Assembly: GCA_963971535.1 (NCBI GenBank) | Contig: OZ020590.1 | Span: 151,339,534-151,403,533 of the forward strand | DNA: 64,000 bases | Reading direction: 5' to 3' | DNA from: Notolepis coatsorum | Taxonomy: Eukaryota > Chordata > Actinopteri > Aulopiformes > Paralepididae | Part shown: piece by piece, positions 43,245 through 55,511 of the stretch | Position numbering within the stretch: the stretch's first letter is position 1 | Layout: every line of letters begins with the position of its first letter | The notes under the pieces: model-generated | Told to the model about the DNA's origin: nothing | What the model saw: the letters and a program-made list of their open reading frames with translations, nothing else | The model's database searches: none | Made by a program: the position numbers and the translations under genes

Positions 43245-43755
43245 TGTTCTTCCTGTGCTCCAGGACAGTTCAGTCAGTATGTTCTTCCTGTGCCCCAGGA
43301 CAGTTCAGTCAGTATGTTCTTCCTGTGCCCCAGGACAGTTCAGTCAGTATGTTCTTCCTGTGCCCCAGGACAGTTCAGTCAGTATGTTCTTCCTGTGCCC
43401 CAGGACAGTTCAGTCAGTATGTTCTTCCTGTGCTCCAGGACAGTTCAGTCAGTATGTTCTTCCTGTGCCCCAGGACAGTTCAGTCAGTATGTTCTTCCTG
43501 TGCCCCAGGACAGTTCAGTCAGTATGTTCTTCCTGTGCTCCAGGACAGTTCAGTCAGTATGTTCTTCCTGTGCTCCAGGACAGTTCAGTCAGTATGTTCT
43601 TCCTGAGGACAGTTCAGTCAGTATGTTCTTCCTCAGTATGTACTGACATACTGACTGAACTGTCCTTGAGCACAGGAAGAACATACTGACTGAACTGTCC
43701 TGGGGCACAGGAAGAACATACTGACTGAACTGTCCTGGAGCACAGGAAGAACATA
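43245..43755. repeat. 35-bp minisatellite with an inverted block
   Basis: About ten direct copies of a 35-bp unit ('gttcttcctgtgccccagg' + 'acagttcagtcagtat') run from 43245 to about 43630. From 43635 to 43755 about three copies occur in the opposite orientation. C/T variation in 'gtgc[ct]ccagg' distinguishes units. The array could form a large hairpin. It lies 80 bp upstream of the zinc-finger exon, in its intron or 5' flank. Confidence 0.92.
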
Positions 43756-44103
43756 GATGGTGAAAAAACGAGGTAGTTCACTATGTCGGCCGATGATTAA
43801 AATGACATAAATGATGCAACATACAGATATATATCATGACATAAATGACATACAGGTATACAGTACTGTTACATTTGTGACATACAAGATATGCAAATAT
43901 ACAGTAGTTAAACAGAGATCTTAACAGAAAATATATACATACGAGGGGGAGGAAACTGTACATTAGCAGGGAGTGGGTGGGTGGGAGGAGACATGTGTAT
44001 TGTGAATTGTGTATTGTGAAAGCCAAGGTAGGTGATTCAATAATGTTACTGATCTTTACATTTGAATTTTTTTTCAAATAGTCTATTAGTACAAATGTTT
44101 GGA

Positions 44104-44310
44104 TCAAAATGCTGATCGGTACTTTGGTACTTCGTTCAGACGGGAGAGGAGGAGAGGGGGTGTTTGCCTCCTTTCCTCAGACAATTCTTTGCACTCTTCT
44201 CCCTGATTTGTAATAGCTTTTGGCAATCTGAAGTACTCCAAATGCTTTTCCCGGTCCGACCGATTAGTACAGCCAAAAACACAACAATAATTGACCCTTT
44301 TGAGCAACAA
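44104..44310 (-). pseudogene. THAP-domain N-terminal fragment (copy B)
   Basis: Same fragment as at 4190-4489. The upstream ATG used in copy A is changed to ATA here, so the open frame starts at the internal MLLKRVNYCC. The zinc module is again incomplete. Confidence 0.58.
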
Positions 44311-44909
44311 TGAACAGGAACAGTTGCGAGTTCGGTTGCGTTGTAAACATTCAGTATCTCCAAAATGGTCGACTTCCGGTTTGATGACGCGCCGTGAAAA
44401 TATAAGCTACTGTCTAGACATGTGTATGGCTGGGAGCTTTATACAATTAAACTCTTACACTAAACCAAAATAAAATCAAAACATTACTTAAAACAGAAAT
44501 GGTAAACTAGCGCCACCTGCTGAACAGAGCAGGAAATGCCACAATGCATAGAGTTAGCAGGTAAATTAATTTACATTGATAAACATAAAATATGCATGGA
44601 GCCACATACCTGCAGAAGACACATAAAACAACACCGCTGGAGTCTTCTGGTCGCTGCACATCTTGCATAACTACATGTACAAAATTAAACAATTCATTAG
44701 TTTCTTCACCATAATAACTCATACCTACATGTACAAAATTAAACAATTCATTAGTTTCTTCACCATAATAACTCATACCTACATGTACTAAATTAAACAC
44801 TTCATTAGTTTCTTCACCATAATAACTCATACCTACATGTACAAAATTAAATGCATTCGTTTTTTTCACCATAATAACTCATACCTACATGTACTAAATT
44901 AAACACTTC

Positions 44910-46081
44910 TGTAACCAAGGGGTACAATTCCCTGACTGTATTGAGAGTATGGTATCATTAAACCACTACTTAGTTATGTACTTTAATTACTGGCCATACA
45001 GTACATGGTATATCTGGTGAACACCCACACAAGAATACGGCAATGACAAAGAAAGTTCTAGTTAGAGGTATTTATTATTAGAGCAGCAACGGTAGGTTAC
45101 AGATTGAGAATTATAATTGCGCTTGTAAGGCGAAGAACACTTAAAGTAGGTCAAGAGCGTAAGTCCATGAGAATAGTAAGATGGGTATAACTGACGCCAC
45201 CTGTAGCATAGTAATTACATAAGGCACACTCGTAGTCAGCTGGAGACACTAGGGGGTTCCCTCCGGTTGTAAGCCGGCAGGGTAGAGGAATGTTCGGGAG
45301 CAAAGTCTGGATCAACGCAGAAAAAAGAAGCTCCAGCTACGGGAGTCGGTGCAGTACTCCCTTGGTCCTTAGACAAAGCAACAGCTATAATCCAGTATGC
45401 CCGACAGCATGGATGAAAGCCAGCCAGCCTCTGGTCCTAGAGGCGGGCTCGAGGGTGCTCCTCACAGGGGTAGATCCCACACAGCAGTGGGGTAGACGGT
45501 TCTCTGCTCCAGCAGCCACGGTACCAAAGCAATATAATCCAGCTGGAAAAGGCTCTGCATTCGCTGGTGTAGATTCTCCTGTGCACTATACTTCACATTA
45601 AACTATGTTGAACTTGACGTTATTTCACTAAACTCTGATACTTTTACTATCTTATTCGCACATGTTATAAGTGCTCTATTTAGACGCAAAGTTGCTCACT
45701 TCACTTGGTCGTTGACTCGTGGTGAAGGCTTCAACTTTGGGATAAGACTACTGCTGTATCCACCTGCGACGTATTTATACGTAAGGTGAATAATCTAGTG
45801 CCAACCTCAGTTCTGTCTCGTATTACTGCGCAAACCTGGACATGTTGAGACATGCCTTGGCGGTGTCTTTGAACTTGCCATTGGGGGTATGGTCATTGGC
45901 GCCTAGGGGTCGCTGTCCAATAGGAGAACGAATATTATGGTCTGGCTTGTACCTAGGTAAAGGGATATTCCGTGTATATATACAAAGAATATACAAGGGA
46001 TATCAAACGATATACAAATATTATACAAGGGATCTCAAGCAATAAATATATATATTCGGTTTAATCTGACCCTTTGTAACA
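44910..46081 (-). repeat. 3' LTR of the minus-strand BEL element
   Basis: Begins (plus strand) TGTAACCAAGGGG and ends CCCTTTGTAACA. It is a direct copy of 51053-52224 with scattered substitutions (for example 'cgcagaaaaaag' against 'cgcggaataaag'). Confidence 0.9.
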
Positions 46082-46324
46082 GCCGCCTCCTAATTAGTCC
46101 GCACCTAATTAGATAAAGCAAAGACAGATTAACCGTCTTGTCCACTACTCAATGTCCGTTGTGGGGAGTAGGGCAATTCACAAAGTCAGTGGGTCATGAT
46201 CGTCATCAAGGGAGTCAGGGAGCCTTGGCAACTCTATCAGCCTCGCCACGGGTCGGGTGTGGTGGTGAGGCAGGTCGGCCCTCCTGGGTATACTGGGCTG
46301 TGCTTGGCTGCGTCTCCACATCCT
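46082..46324 (-). pseudogene. Remnant of BEL pol 3' end with an internal deletion
   Basis: 46082-46258 is the reverse complement of the pol end and pre-LTR region seen at about 2466-2639 in copy 1 (RLIELPRLPDS, then 'aattaggtgcggactaatta'). The next ~65 bp jump to sequence corresponding to about 1545-1600 (the end of the integrase zinc module). About 870 bp encoding the integrase core and C-terminus is therefore missing. Confidence 0.8.
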
Positions 46325-47676
46325 CCGTCTGTTCCTCTTGTTTGTCTATCCTAGATCTATCTGCAGCCTTCGACACAGTCAACCACCAGATCCTCCTTGC
46401 GGCCCTCGCAGGAATGGGAGTGGCTGGCTCTGCGCTGACATGGCTGTCATCATACCTCAATGACCGCTCCTACCAAGTGTCATGGAGAGGGACCCTGTCG
46501 GCCACCCGCCCCCTGCGGACGGGTGTCCCCCAGGGCTCGGTTTTAGGACCCCTTCTCTTCTCCCTCTACACTAAATCACTGGGTAACATTATCACGTCTC
46601 ATGGCTTCTCCTACCATTGTTATGCCGACGATACTCAACTCTTCCTCTCCTTCCCTCCCTCAGATATCCACGTCTCTGAGCGGATCTCGGCCTGTCTGTC
46701 CGACATCTCAGCCTGGATGACGTCCAACCACCTCAAACTGAACCTAAGCAAAACAGAATTGCTCCACCTGCCGGCCAAATCCTCCCACCTAACCGACCTT
46801 TCAATCACAGTCGAGAATACAGCTGTGACTGCGTCCCCGACCGCCAAGAACCTTGGTGTTGTCCTCGACGACCAGTTGAACTTCTCTGCTCACATCGCAG
46901 CGACGACCAGAACCTGCCGATTCCTCCTGAGCAACGTCAGAAGGATACGCCCCTTTCTGACAAAAGAAGCCACCCAACTCCTCGTCCAATCAACAGTCAT
47001 CTCCCGCCTCGACTACTGCAATGCACTGCTCGCTGGCCTCCCGGCCACTGCCACTAAGCCTCTTCAACTCATTCAGAACGCAGCGGCCCGCCTGATCTCA
47101 AACCTACCGAAGTCGGCCCATGTCACCCCACTTCTTAGGGACCTGCACTGGCTCCCCATTGCTGCACGAATCCGCTTCAAGGCCCTCGACCTAGCATACC
47201 GTGCGGCAAAGGGAACCGCTCCCGCCTACCTCCGGTCAATGGTCTCTAACTACACACCCTCAAGACCCCTACGCTCTGCATCTTCTGGCCGCCTCAGACC
47301 TACTCCTATCCAAGCTCCGGGAGGGTCATCAAAGAGAAGTCGCCTATTCTCAGTCCTTGCCCCACAATGGTGGAATGAACTACCCACCCCAGTTAGGACA
47401 GCCGAATCACGTCCAATCTTTCGCCGTCGACTAAAGACGCACTTCTTCAACCATTATCTGAATAAAAAAGAAAAAAAAAAAAATCTAACCCTAACTAACC
47501 GTACTGTCATGCACTTGTCCTAATAAACTAACCTACACTGTAGCACTCAACACTTTGATGAACATTGTTGCTCAGCTGATAGAGTTGTGCCCTTCCTGAT
47601 GGCTTGTCGTACAGAACTTGTAAGTCGCTTTGGATAAAAGCGTCAGCTAAATGACTAAATGTAAATGTAAATGTAA
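46325..47676 (+). mobile_element. 5'-truncated L2-type LINE
   Basis: A plus-strand frame (about 46340-47523) starts inside the RT domain at LDLSAAFDTVNHQILL. It includes GVPQGSVLGPLLF and YHCYADDTQLFLSF and continues through the typical C-terminus (RLDYCNALLAGLP, LHWLPIAARIRFKAL, FRRRLKTHFF). The 3' end has 'tcgctttggataaaagcgtc' and an 'aaatgt' repeat tail, characteristic of fish L2. The frame is intact from the truncation point. It lies opposite to the host BEL element. Confidence 0.9.
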
Positions 47677-50600
47677 TGGGTGCTGGGTTCGAGGTCAGCT
47701 ACGTTGCTTGGAGCGCCGCTGAGGGGGGTGGAGTTCGGAACTCCCTCTTCCTGTGCCCACGGTTCTCTCACAGGCCTCTCGTCTAATGTCATTAGCCTCT
47801 CAACGGGCTGTACGGGAGAGTGGCCGGTGTCGCTCACCTTTGTGTGTAGGCAGCGTGTAGACGTGGGTTGACTGTCAAGTCCGTAGAGGGGGCCCTGGAG
47901 CGTCCACCCCAGTCGGGTCTGAACCGCGACTGGGCATCCTTTGGGTCCGATGTGGGCCGCCTCAATTGGGAGAATGAGGTCCGCGTGGTCGGAGCCTATG
48001 AGCAGGGTCGGTGTGGCGCCGTCGATGAGCGGTATAGGTAGTCTGCGTAGGTGCTCGTACTTCGCCATCAGCTGTGGGATGGGGTAGGTGTACTGTGACA
48101 GGCCTATGTCGTGGCTGGTGAAGACATTGGTGATGCTATACTGCTTCTCGGGCTGGTCCACCGCTGCTATCTTGAAAGAGACATTTTCACCCTTTATGGT
48201 CTTCTGGTCTCTTCTAATGGTACGGATTGTCATTGTTCCTTTGGCACCCCACAGACCCAGCCGGGCTGCGGCGGATGCGAGGAGGAGAGTCTTTTCAGAC
48301 CCATCGTCTAGGACGGCGTAAGTGTCCAGGACCTTGTCCTCGTAGCTCAGGAGCACTCTGACCACTTTGATGAGCACTCGGGGGGTCCCGCTATGCTTGG
48401 GGTCTATGTGGAGCACTCCTGTTGGTCGGTTGCCTTGGCTCTTCTGTAGTGGTGCCGACTCGCGGTCGTCCGAGTAGCACCGTGACTCCCAGTGTCTGCT
48501 GTAGCAGTCAGGACACCAGGGGACGGTCCTATGGATCTTCGGTAGTGGTACCACCGCCTCGGCCTGATACATCACCGTGACGGGCCCACTTTGGTTTCCT
48601 GGCGGACGCTTGTTGATGTCGTGCAGGACCTCCAAGTGGGCGCCGTCACACTTGCTGCATTTCTTCTTTAAACGGCACTCAGCTGCCATATGGCTGCGCG
48701 CGCAGCGGAAGCAGCGGCGGTTGGCTTTGATCCACTGACTCACCTCGTCAGTGGTCAACTTCTTGAAAGTGTCACATTGATACAGCCGATGTTCCCCTTC
48801 ACAGTACTGGCATTCAATCTTCCACTCCCCCTTGGTTGGGGGGTTGCTGTGGTTCTCGTGCTGCGGCACTGACTCGGCCTGGTGCATAACAGTCACTGAC
48901 CGGCGGTTATCATTAGATCCCCGAGGTCCATCTCTTGGGCTTGGTCCACTCCACACGAACGTGTCCAGTCGTAGGCTGCTGACCTCCCTGGCAAGGAAAT
49001 CAGATAAGTCTAGGAGGGATGCCTCTGGGCCGTTGGGGTCGCGGTGGTCTCTCTGCCGCCGAAAACGTTCTTGGCGGGCTGGAGGGAGCTTCTCTAGTAT
49101 TCGTTCTACATTAGAGTTAGCATATAGTTCATGTCTCCCTTTTTCCCTTTGGGATCCCAGCATCCCTACCAGGGATTGTACCTTGATAGAGAGGTCATCC
49201 AATGCTCTATTGTCTTTGGCTGGGGGGAGGCGGTCGATGTCTCTTATTTCTTGTATCACGTAGTCCCATATGCGTCCATAACGCTGGTCGAGGGCCACTA
49301 GAGCCGCGGAGTATGGGGTGCTTGAGTTGGAATATGCCAGCGCTATATTATGCGCTCTGGGCACCTTGAGATGCTTGAGGAGGATGGCATATTTGTACGA
49401 CTCATCGGGGACGTCGGACATCATAGTCTCCAAGCACATCCGTAATTCCGTGTACTGTGCTCTGTCCTCGCGCGTAAAGTCTGGGAACGTCGGTGTGCCA
49501 AGGTACGATGCCATGGATGGCTGGCACATCGGTGAGCGTTGGGGAAGAGGCCTCCTGGGCGAGTCTCCCCGTACGTGTTGTCGTGGGTTGGTACTTGGTG
49601 GGTACCAGGGGCCGGGTACCCAGGTGCTGTTCCTCGGTGCTGACTGTACGTCAAACTCACCCGTGAGTTGGGTCGGGGGTTTGTAGTGCAGTGGCTCGGG
49701 GCTGACGTCGGGGCTGTACTGGGCCTCCTGGTCCAGAGTACGTTGCTGCTGGTCGGGGCTGTACTGGGCCTCCTGGTCCAGAGTACGTTGCTGCTGGTGG
49801 GCTTGACATTCCTCCTCTTCCTCTTCCTCTGCTAGGTCCTGGAGTCTTCTAGTCAGTCTCTCGGCGACGTAGGCCGGTTCTTCCCGGTGGCTGGGTCTCG
49901 TATGGACCGGTCGGGGAGGGGGTTCGGAGACGTAGACAGGATCCTCCTGTTGGCGGGGTCCCGGGTCGCTTGGTCGGGTAGGGGAATGTGCCCTAGACCC
50001 TTGTCGTGATGATCTCCGGGAGCTCCGTGCGGAGAGAGGGGGTGTCGCCATGGCAATCAATTGTTCTACCATCTGCGCCTGCAGCCGGTCGCGCTCTGCT
50101 TCGCGCTGGGCATGGGCGGCGTCGCGCTGTGCTTCGCGCTGGGTATTGGCGGCGTCGCGCTGTGCATTGGCGGCGGCGCGCTGTGCATCGGCGCGGCCTC
50201 TTTCAATGTTCTCTTCCGTCTGAAGGCGTCTGGTCTCCAGTCTTATGCGGTCGTCTTCTCTCCTTTGTTGCGCCTGGAAGCGCTCTCGCTCGGTTGCAGC
50301 GTGTTCGCGCTCACTAAGGGCTTGCGCTTGGAGTTGCGCGTGAAGGCGCTCTCGTTGGTCTGCAGCTTGTTCGCGCTCGCTCGTCTGTTGAGCCTGGAGG
50401 CGTTCTCTTTCCATGGTAGAATGTTCGCGCTCACTTAGTTGTTGCGCTTGAAGTCGATCGCGTTCACCCTGAAGTCGATCGCGTTCGGTGGAGGCTGCCA
50501 GGGTGGCGATGAATGCCTGCGCCAGCATCTGGTCCGCCTCGCTGGGGGATGACACTGACGGAGGTGATCGGCTTCTGACAGTGCTTGTTGGAGATCTGTT

Positions 50601-50991
50601 CTCTTGGCACGCCCCGAGGTCTATCTCCTGGGCGCGCTTCTCTTCTCTTGGTTGTGTCGGGTTCTGTCCCCGGAGCGCTTTCTTTATCCTGGAGCTCTCC
50701 GGGGACTATTCCGTTGACGTTGTCTGGGGGTATAGTCATGTCATGTCCCCCCTGGTCCCCCCCGTGAGCTTGGTCAGTTACGTTAGAACCCACTAGGGTC
50801 TCTACGGGCAGGGTCGCCTGGTCGGTAGGATTTGACATGCTTTTACTATCCGCTTTTTCCGCATTTAACGTCTGTATAAAGCTAGGTATTAGACTGACAG
50901 CGTAGTCCTCTAGGTAGGGAGGTGGCTGACGTCTGCGCTGCGGGCGTTCTAGCTTGGGAGAGCCGCTTGGGGAGTGTTCACCGCTGGCCAT
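47677..50991 (-). pseudogene. BEL gag and aspartic protease region, one frameshift
   Basis: Minus-strand ATG at 50991 begins MASGEHSPSGSPKLERP. After about 145 codons the frame shifts by one base near 50550 and continues to 47655 (overlapping frames at 50464-50555). The protein has a long Gln/Glu/Arg coiled-coil region (RERLQAQ repeats, about 49990-50540), a DUF1759-type gag domain (about 49000-49500), CQYCEGEHRLYQC and CFRCARSHMAAEC knuckles (about 48650-48810), and a DUF1758-type protease with YAVLDDGSEKTLL (about 48280-48320). It ends at the L2 insertion, so RT is lost. Confidence 0.85.
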
Positions 50992-51032
50992 GGTTAATAT
51001 CAATATTATATTTAGATATTACACTGATATTC

Positions 51033-51050
51033 ATCCGGCTCGAAGGACCA
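51033..51050 (-). promoter_or_regulatory. Primer-binding site complementary to tRNA-Tyr
   Basis: On the minus strand, two bases after the 5' LTR, TGGTCCTTCGAGCCGGAT is the exact complement of the 3' end of eukaryotic tRNA-Tyr (ATCCGGCTCGAAGGA plus CCA) as I know it. It also confirms the orientation of the element. Confidence 0.82.
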
Positions 51051-51052
51051 AT

Positions 51053-52224
51053 TGTAACTGAGGGGTACAATTCCCTGACTGTATTGAGAGTATGGTATCA
51101 TTAAACCACTACTTAGTTATGTACTTTAATTACTGGCCATACAGTACATGGTATATCTGGTGAACACCCACACAAGAATACGGCAATGACAAAGAAAGTT
51201 CTAGTTAGAGGTATTTATTATTAGAGCAGCAACGGTAGGTTACAGATTGAGAATTATAATTGCGCTTGTAAGGCGAAGAACACTTAAAGTAGGTCAAGAG
51301 CGTAAGTCCATGAGAATAGTAAGATGGGTATAACTGACGCCACCTGTAGCATAGTAATTACATAAGGCACACTCGTAGTCAGCTGGAGACACTAGGGGGT
51401 TCCCTCCGGTTGTAAGCCGGCAGGGTAGAGGAATGTTCGGGAGCAAAGTCTGGATCAACGCGGAATAAAGAAGCTCCAGCTACGGGAGTCGGTGCAGTAC
51501 TCCCTTGGTCCTTAGACAAAGCAACAGCTATAATCCAGTATGCCCGACAGCATGGATGAAAGCCAGCCAGCCTCTGGTCCTAGAGGCGGGCTCGAGGGTG
51601 CTCCTCACAGGGGTAGATCCCACACAGCAGTGGGGTAGACGGTTCTCTGCTCCAGCAGCCACGGTACCAAAGCAATATAATCCAGCCGGAAAAGGCTCTG
51701 CATTCGCCGGTGTAGATTCTCCTGTGCACTATACTTCACATTAAACTATGTTGAACTTGACGTTATTTCACTAAACTCTGATACTTTTACTATCTTATTC
51801 GCACATGTTATAAGTGCTCTATTTAGACGCAAAGTTGCTCACTTCACCTGGTCGTTGACTCGTGGTGAAGGCTTCAACTTTGGGATAAGACTACTGCTGT
51901 ATCCACCTGCGACGTATTTATACGTAAGGTGAATAATCTAGTGCCAACCTCAGTTCTGTCTCGTATTACTGCGCAAACCTGGACATGTTGAGACATGCAT
52001 TGGCGGTGTCTTTGAACTTGCCATTGGGGGTATGGTCGTTGGCGCCTAGGGGTCGCTGTCCAATAGGAGAACGAATATTATGGTCTGGCTTGTACCTAGG
52101 TAAAGGGATATTCCGTGTATATATACAAAGAATATACAAGGGATATCAAACGATATACAAATATTATACAAGGGATCTCAAGCAATAAATATATATATTC
52201 GGTTTAATCTGACCCTTTGTAACA
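51053..52224 (-). repeat. 5' LTR of the minus-strand BEL element
   Basis: Same length as 44910-46081. On the minus strand it starts TGTTACAAAGGGTCAG. A TATA-like 'cgtataaatacgtcg' (minus) near 51910 is a plausible promoter; both LTRs have it. Confidence 0.9.
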
Positions 52225-53476
52225 ACTTCATTCGTTTCTTCACCATAATAACTCATACCTACATGTACTAAATTAAACAATTCATTCGTTTCTTCACCAT
52301 AATAACTCATACCTACATGTACAAAATTAAACAATGCATTAGTTTCTTCACCATAATAATAATAATAACTCAAAGAACAGAGATAATGGAATCTGCATGG
52401 AATGGCCGTAGCAATCATTGCGACATTTAACCTACCTATTAGTTACATTTAGCAGAAACGAGTGAAATAAGGAGCTATATTTCAAACGGAAGCACCTCCC
52501 CTCAGCAGAGAGCGGCAACTTCTTCTTTTTGAGGTTTAACGGCGGCCGACCACTTGTTAGGGTATTTGCCGCCATCTACTGGTATCCTTTACCTCCTACA
52601 AAATCCAATTCCCCTCACCTTCATGGAGTGCAACTGTGACCACTGTGTTCCTGCTCTGCTTGAATAATGGACACGGGAGACAGGATGGACGGAGTACTTC
52701 TTTTCTTTATACTGTCAAGCATAAGAAATATACAATGCCGTCAGACTTAAGCACATCCATGTTGGTAAGTACACACATCTCTCATCATTCAGGATAGACT
52801 GAGCTATATGAATCAGACATTAGAATATAAAACATTAGAAAATACAACATTAGAATAAAACATTAGAAAATACAATTGACCAAAAACATCACAACATACC
52901 TGTCAAGCATAATAAATATACAATGCCGTCAGCCTTAAGCACATCCATGTTGGTAAGTACACACATCTCTGTGGTAGGAGAAAACTCCAGTTAGAACACA
53001 CACTTCTCAGCAGCGCCCGGTGTAAAGCCCCTCCCCCCATGAATACTAGTTTACCAACGTGCTCATATAAGAGTTCGCGAAAACGGCCAAATCTCTTATA
53101 AACAGATACACAACTGCACAACATCAAACCACTGTTCATAACTCGGTTCATTACTTGGAAACCTATTTACAACATTCTTCTTCTTCTTCTTCCATGAGTT
53201 AATGGCAGATCGAGACCACAAAAGGCGCATACCGCCACATACTGTACAATCCATTCAACCCCATAACACACAAAACAAAACCCCATCCCTAACATCACCA
53301 CCCTATCCAAACCTAATCTATGAGTCATTCATTGCCTCCTGTGGGCTGACTCTGGCTTTTTTGAACACTCACCACCACCTCCCATAACTCTCTTACTTGA
53401 TCACTCACAACAACCTTCTTCCCTAACTTCCCTAACTCCCTTGATACTTGCCCCATTGTCAACCCCTTCATACCCA

Positions 53477-55511
53477 AGTTTCTCAAGTTTCTTTAATAGT
53501 TGTCATACAGAAGTACAGAATACTTTCATACAAAATGCTTCTTACTGTTACGCTCCAGAGACTGTGCTAGACAAGATAGTATCAAATAACATAGTGTAGC
53601 AGGGTGGATTATCCCTGCTTCGTGGGAACAGTTGCTGGCAGTCAGGAGGTAGCTGGACACAGCAGAACTCTGTCTGGCTGCACCCTCGTCTTTGGGCCTG
53701 GGGCGTCGACTGGAGGCTGGTAGTGGGAGTGGATGGGGCCCGGGATTTACCAACCTGGTCTGGTACTCTGGTCTTCCTTCCCTGTCGCAGGGCGGTCAGC
53801 AGTACTCCCCAACACGCTCCCACTCCTCCCAGTCGCTCCTTAGACCCTCCCACACCTCGTGACTGAATTGTAATCAAATACTCTGAGTTCCCCCCGCAAG
53901 CAGTACCCTCCCTCAATGACCCTAGAAACCTTAAAATGAAAAGGGGAGAGTTGGGTAGGAAGGGGTTAACCATATATATACGTTACCCACACCAAAAGAG
54001 TTAATGCAGGGCACAGGAATGGACACGCACACAGAACCCCATTCAAGTCTTTATGTTAATTGTACTGTTCAGTTACAATTATTTAATACTAGTGGCCAAT
54101 TGGGCTGAAGTCCTACTATAGCCCCTGCTGTTCAACTCAATACCTCATAAACACGTATATTATGCACCCACCTCTGGGTTACTATCAGGGATAATATACT
54201 TCACGGTGTTTGACTCACCACCCACGTCTGGGTCCTCACCCTGTATAATACCTCAACAGGCTTTAATTATACGGTCAGAATAATACCTCAAAAGGCTTTA
54301 ATTATAATGCACCAGGTCTGTAACTTCCCCCCTCAGGGAATGGTTAATTGAATGGGAAAATATTAATACACACACATTGTATCACGCTCAAAGAAAAGGA
54401 AATAAAACCAAAAGTGTGGGCCCACAATTACCAAAACAAAAGCCCTATGCTAATGCCGGCATGTAATGTAATGTTTGGGGTCTGCAGTTAGCAACGTTAA
54501 CTTCACCCGCAGGCCGCTCCACACTGTGTAAGGTGCAATAGATCCTGGGCGCCGAAGCCCTAATGTTTACTCTACCAAAATGGCGGCCGCGCCGCTCCAC
54601 CACCGTCCTGGTGGCAAGATGGCGTCGAACACTCGCGCCGCAGGTGCTAGCAGGCGGAGCTATAGCAGAGAGGCAGTGCTGGCTGAGCTGGTGCTGGGCG
54701 AACTCTGCTGGTGGTAAAGAACTCCCCGTGTCCTGCAGGCAGCCTGGAGCAGGTGTGCTGCTGCTCTCCGGTGCAGACAGCTGTTGACGCCCGGGCAGAC
54801 TGCTTGGATGTCCCGTACGTCTCTGGCACGCAGACTATACCGTCACTGTAACTAGGTATAACACGAGCAATGCTACTGTGATCCTTAGCCGCACGCTACC
54901 TATACCGCTCACTGTAACTAGGTATAACTCGACTCTTAGTGCCTGACTCTGCACTTAATGTTCATAATATCATAACACTGGTACTGCTAGGATATCGTAT
55001 CCACTAGCCAGTACTTCCTATCACCCGTCACTGTTCCACGGGGCACTCCGGCATAAAGTCAGCAACGGGGCTATCCAGAGCCCCCCCGTTAGACGTGACT
55101 TCTCGTTGTCAAGTTCACTGCCGAAGAGAACGACTTCCGTTGCACTCCTCCCTTTATCATCTCTCAGCTCTCTCCGCCACTCTCTGCCTGCTACTGCCCC
55201 CTGCTGGTCCCGCCTGCCAGTCACAAGGGGAGACGCACTGTAAAATATGAATCAATACTGTCATTTATGATCCGTATTCACATGCTCTTTGGACGGGACG
55301 TTTGTGTCATTGTTCGTGTGAATCAATGACACTAGTTAGAATGTCTTTGTGTACAAAAAGGGATATAAACACAGTCAGCAGTTCTGAATAATATACCATA
55401 TTTTCCAGACTGCTACAATAGTATAGCATGTAATTTAGAAGAAGAAAATGAGGTCACAGTGTTCGGTATAGACATATGTACAATGTTCTGAGTTACCATA
55501 TAATATACAGT
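53477..55511. other. Unassigned 2-kb block interrupting the second LINE ORF1 copy
   Basis: Left and right of it the LINE ORF1 sequence matches 7030-7040 almost continuously ('cttcataccca' | 'gtctagtactgctg'). It contains local duplications ('ggctttaattata' near 54250-54305; 'ctaggtataac' near 54855 and 54915) and several short frames, none gene-like. It may be an LTR or other non-coding element, but I found no clean terminal repeats or target duplication. Confidence 0.5.

Larger units (their letters stand above)
44910..52224 (-). mobile_element. BEL/Pao retrotransposon, internally rearranged, 7.3 kb
   Basis: Two 1,172-bp LTRs, a tRNA-Tyr-type primer site, gag-protease coding on the minus strand, a short pol remnant, and an exact 5-bp target duplication acttc (44905-44909 and 52225-52229). 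RT, RNase H and the integrase core are missing, replaced by an L2 LINE. The LTRs differ at about ten positions by eye. The element sits inside the 54-bp minisatellite of duplication copy B. Confidence 0.92.
43860..53476. repeat. Segmental duplication copy B, interrupted by a BEL element
   Basis: 43866-44909 and 52225-53476 together correspond to copy A (3936-7038 without its hAT MITE). Copy B lacks the copy-1 BEL insertion on its left ('atacagtactgttac' is continuous near 43862) and lacks the MITE, but contains the 7.3-kb BEL insertion in its minisatellite. Confidence 0.9.

Noticed and set aside
43187..43689. Three overlapping plus-strand repetitive frames
   Set aside because: They are phase-shifted translations of the same 35-bp minisatellite, with no start context and no domain.
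43245..43755. CRISPR-like array
   Set aside because: The repeats are contiguous without unique spacers and the genome is a vertebrate; it is a minisatellite.
53547..55416. A solo LTR (TGTTACGC...GCTACA)
   Set aside because: The ends look LTR-like, but no flanking duplication or matching LTR elsewhere in the window supports it; left as an unassigned block.
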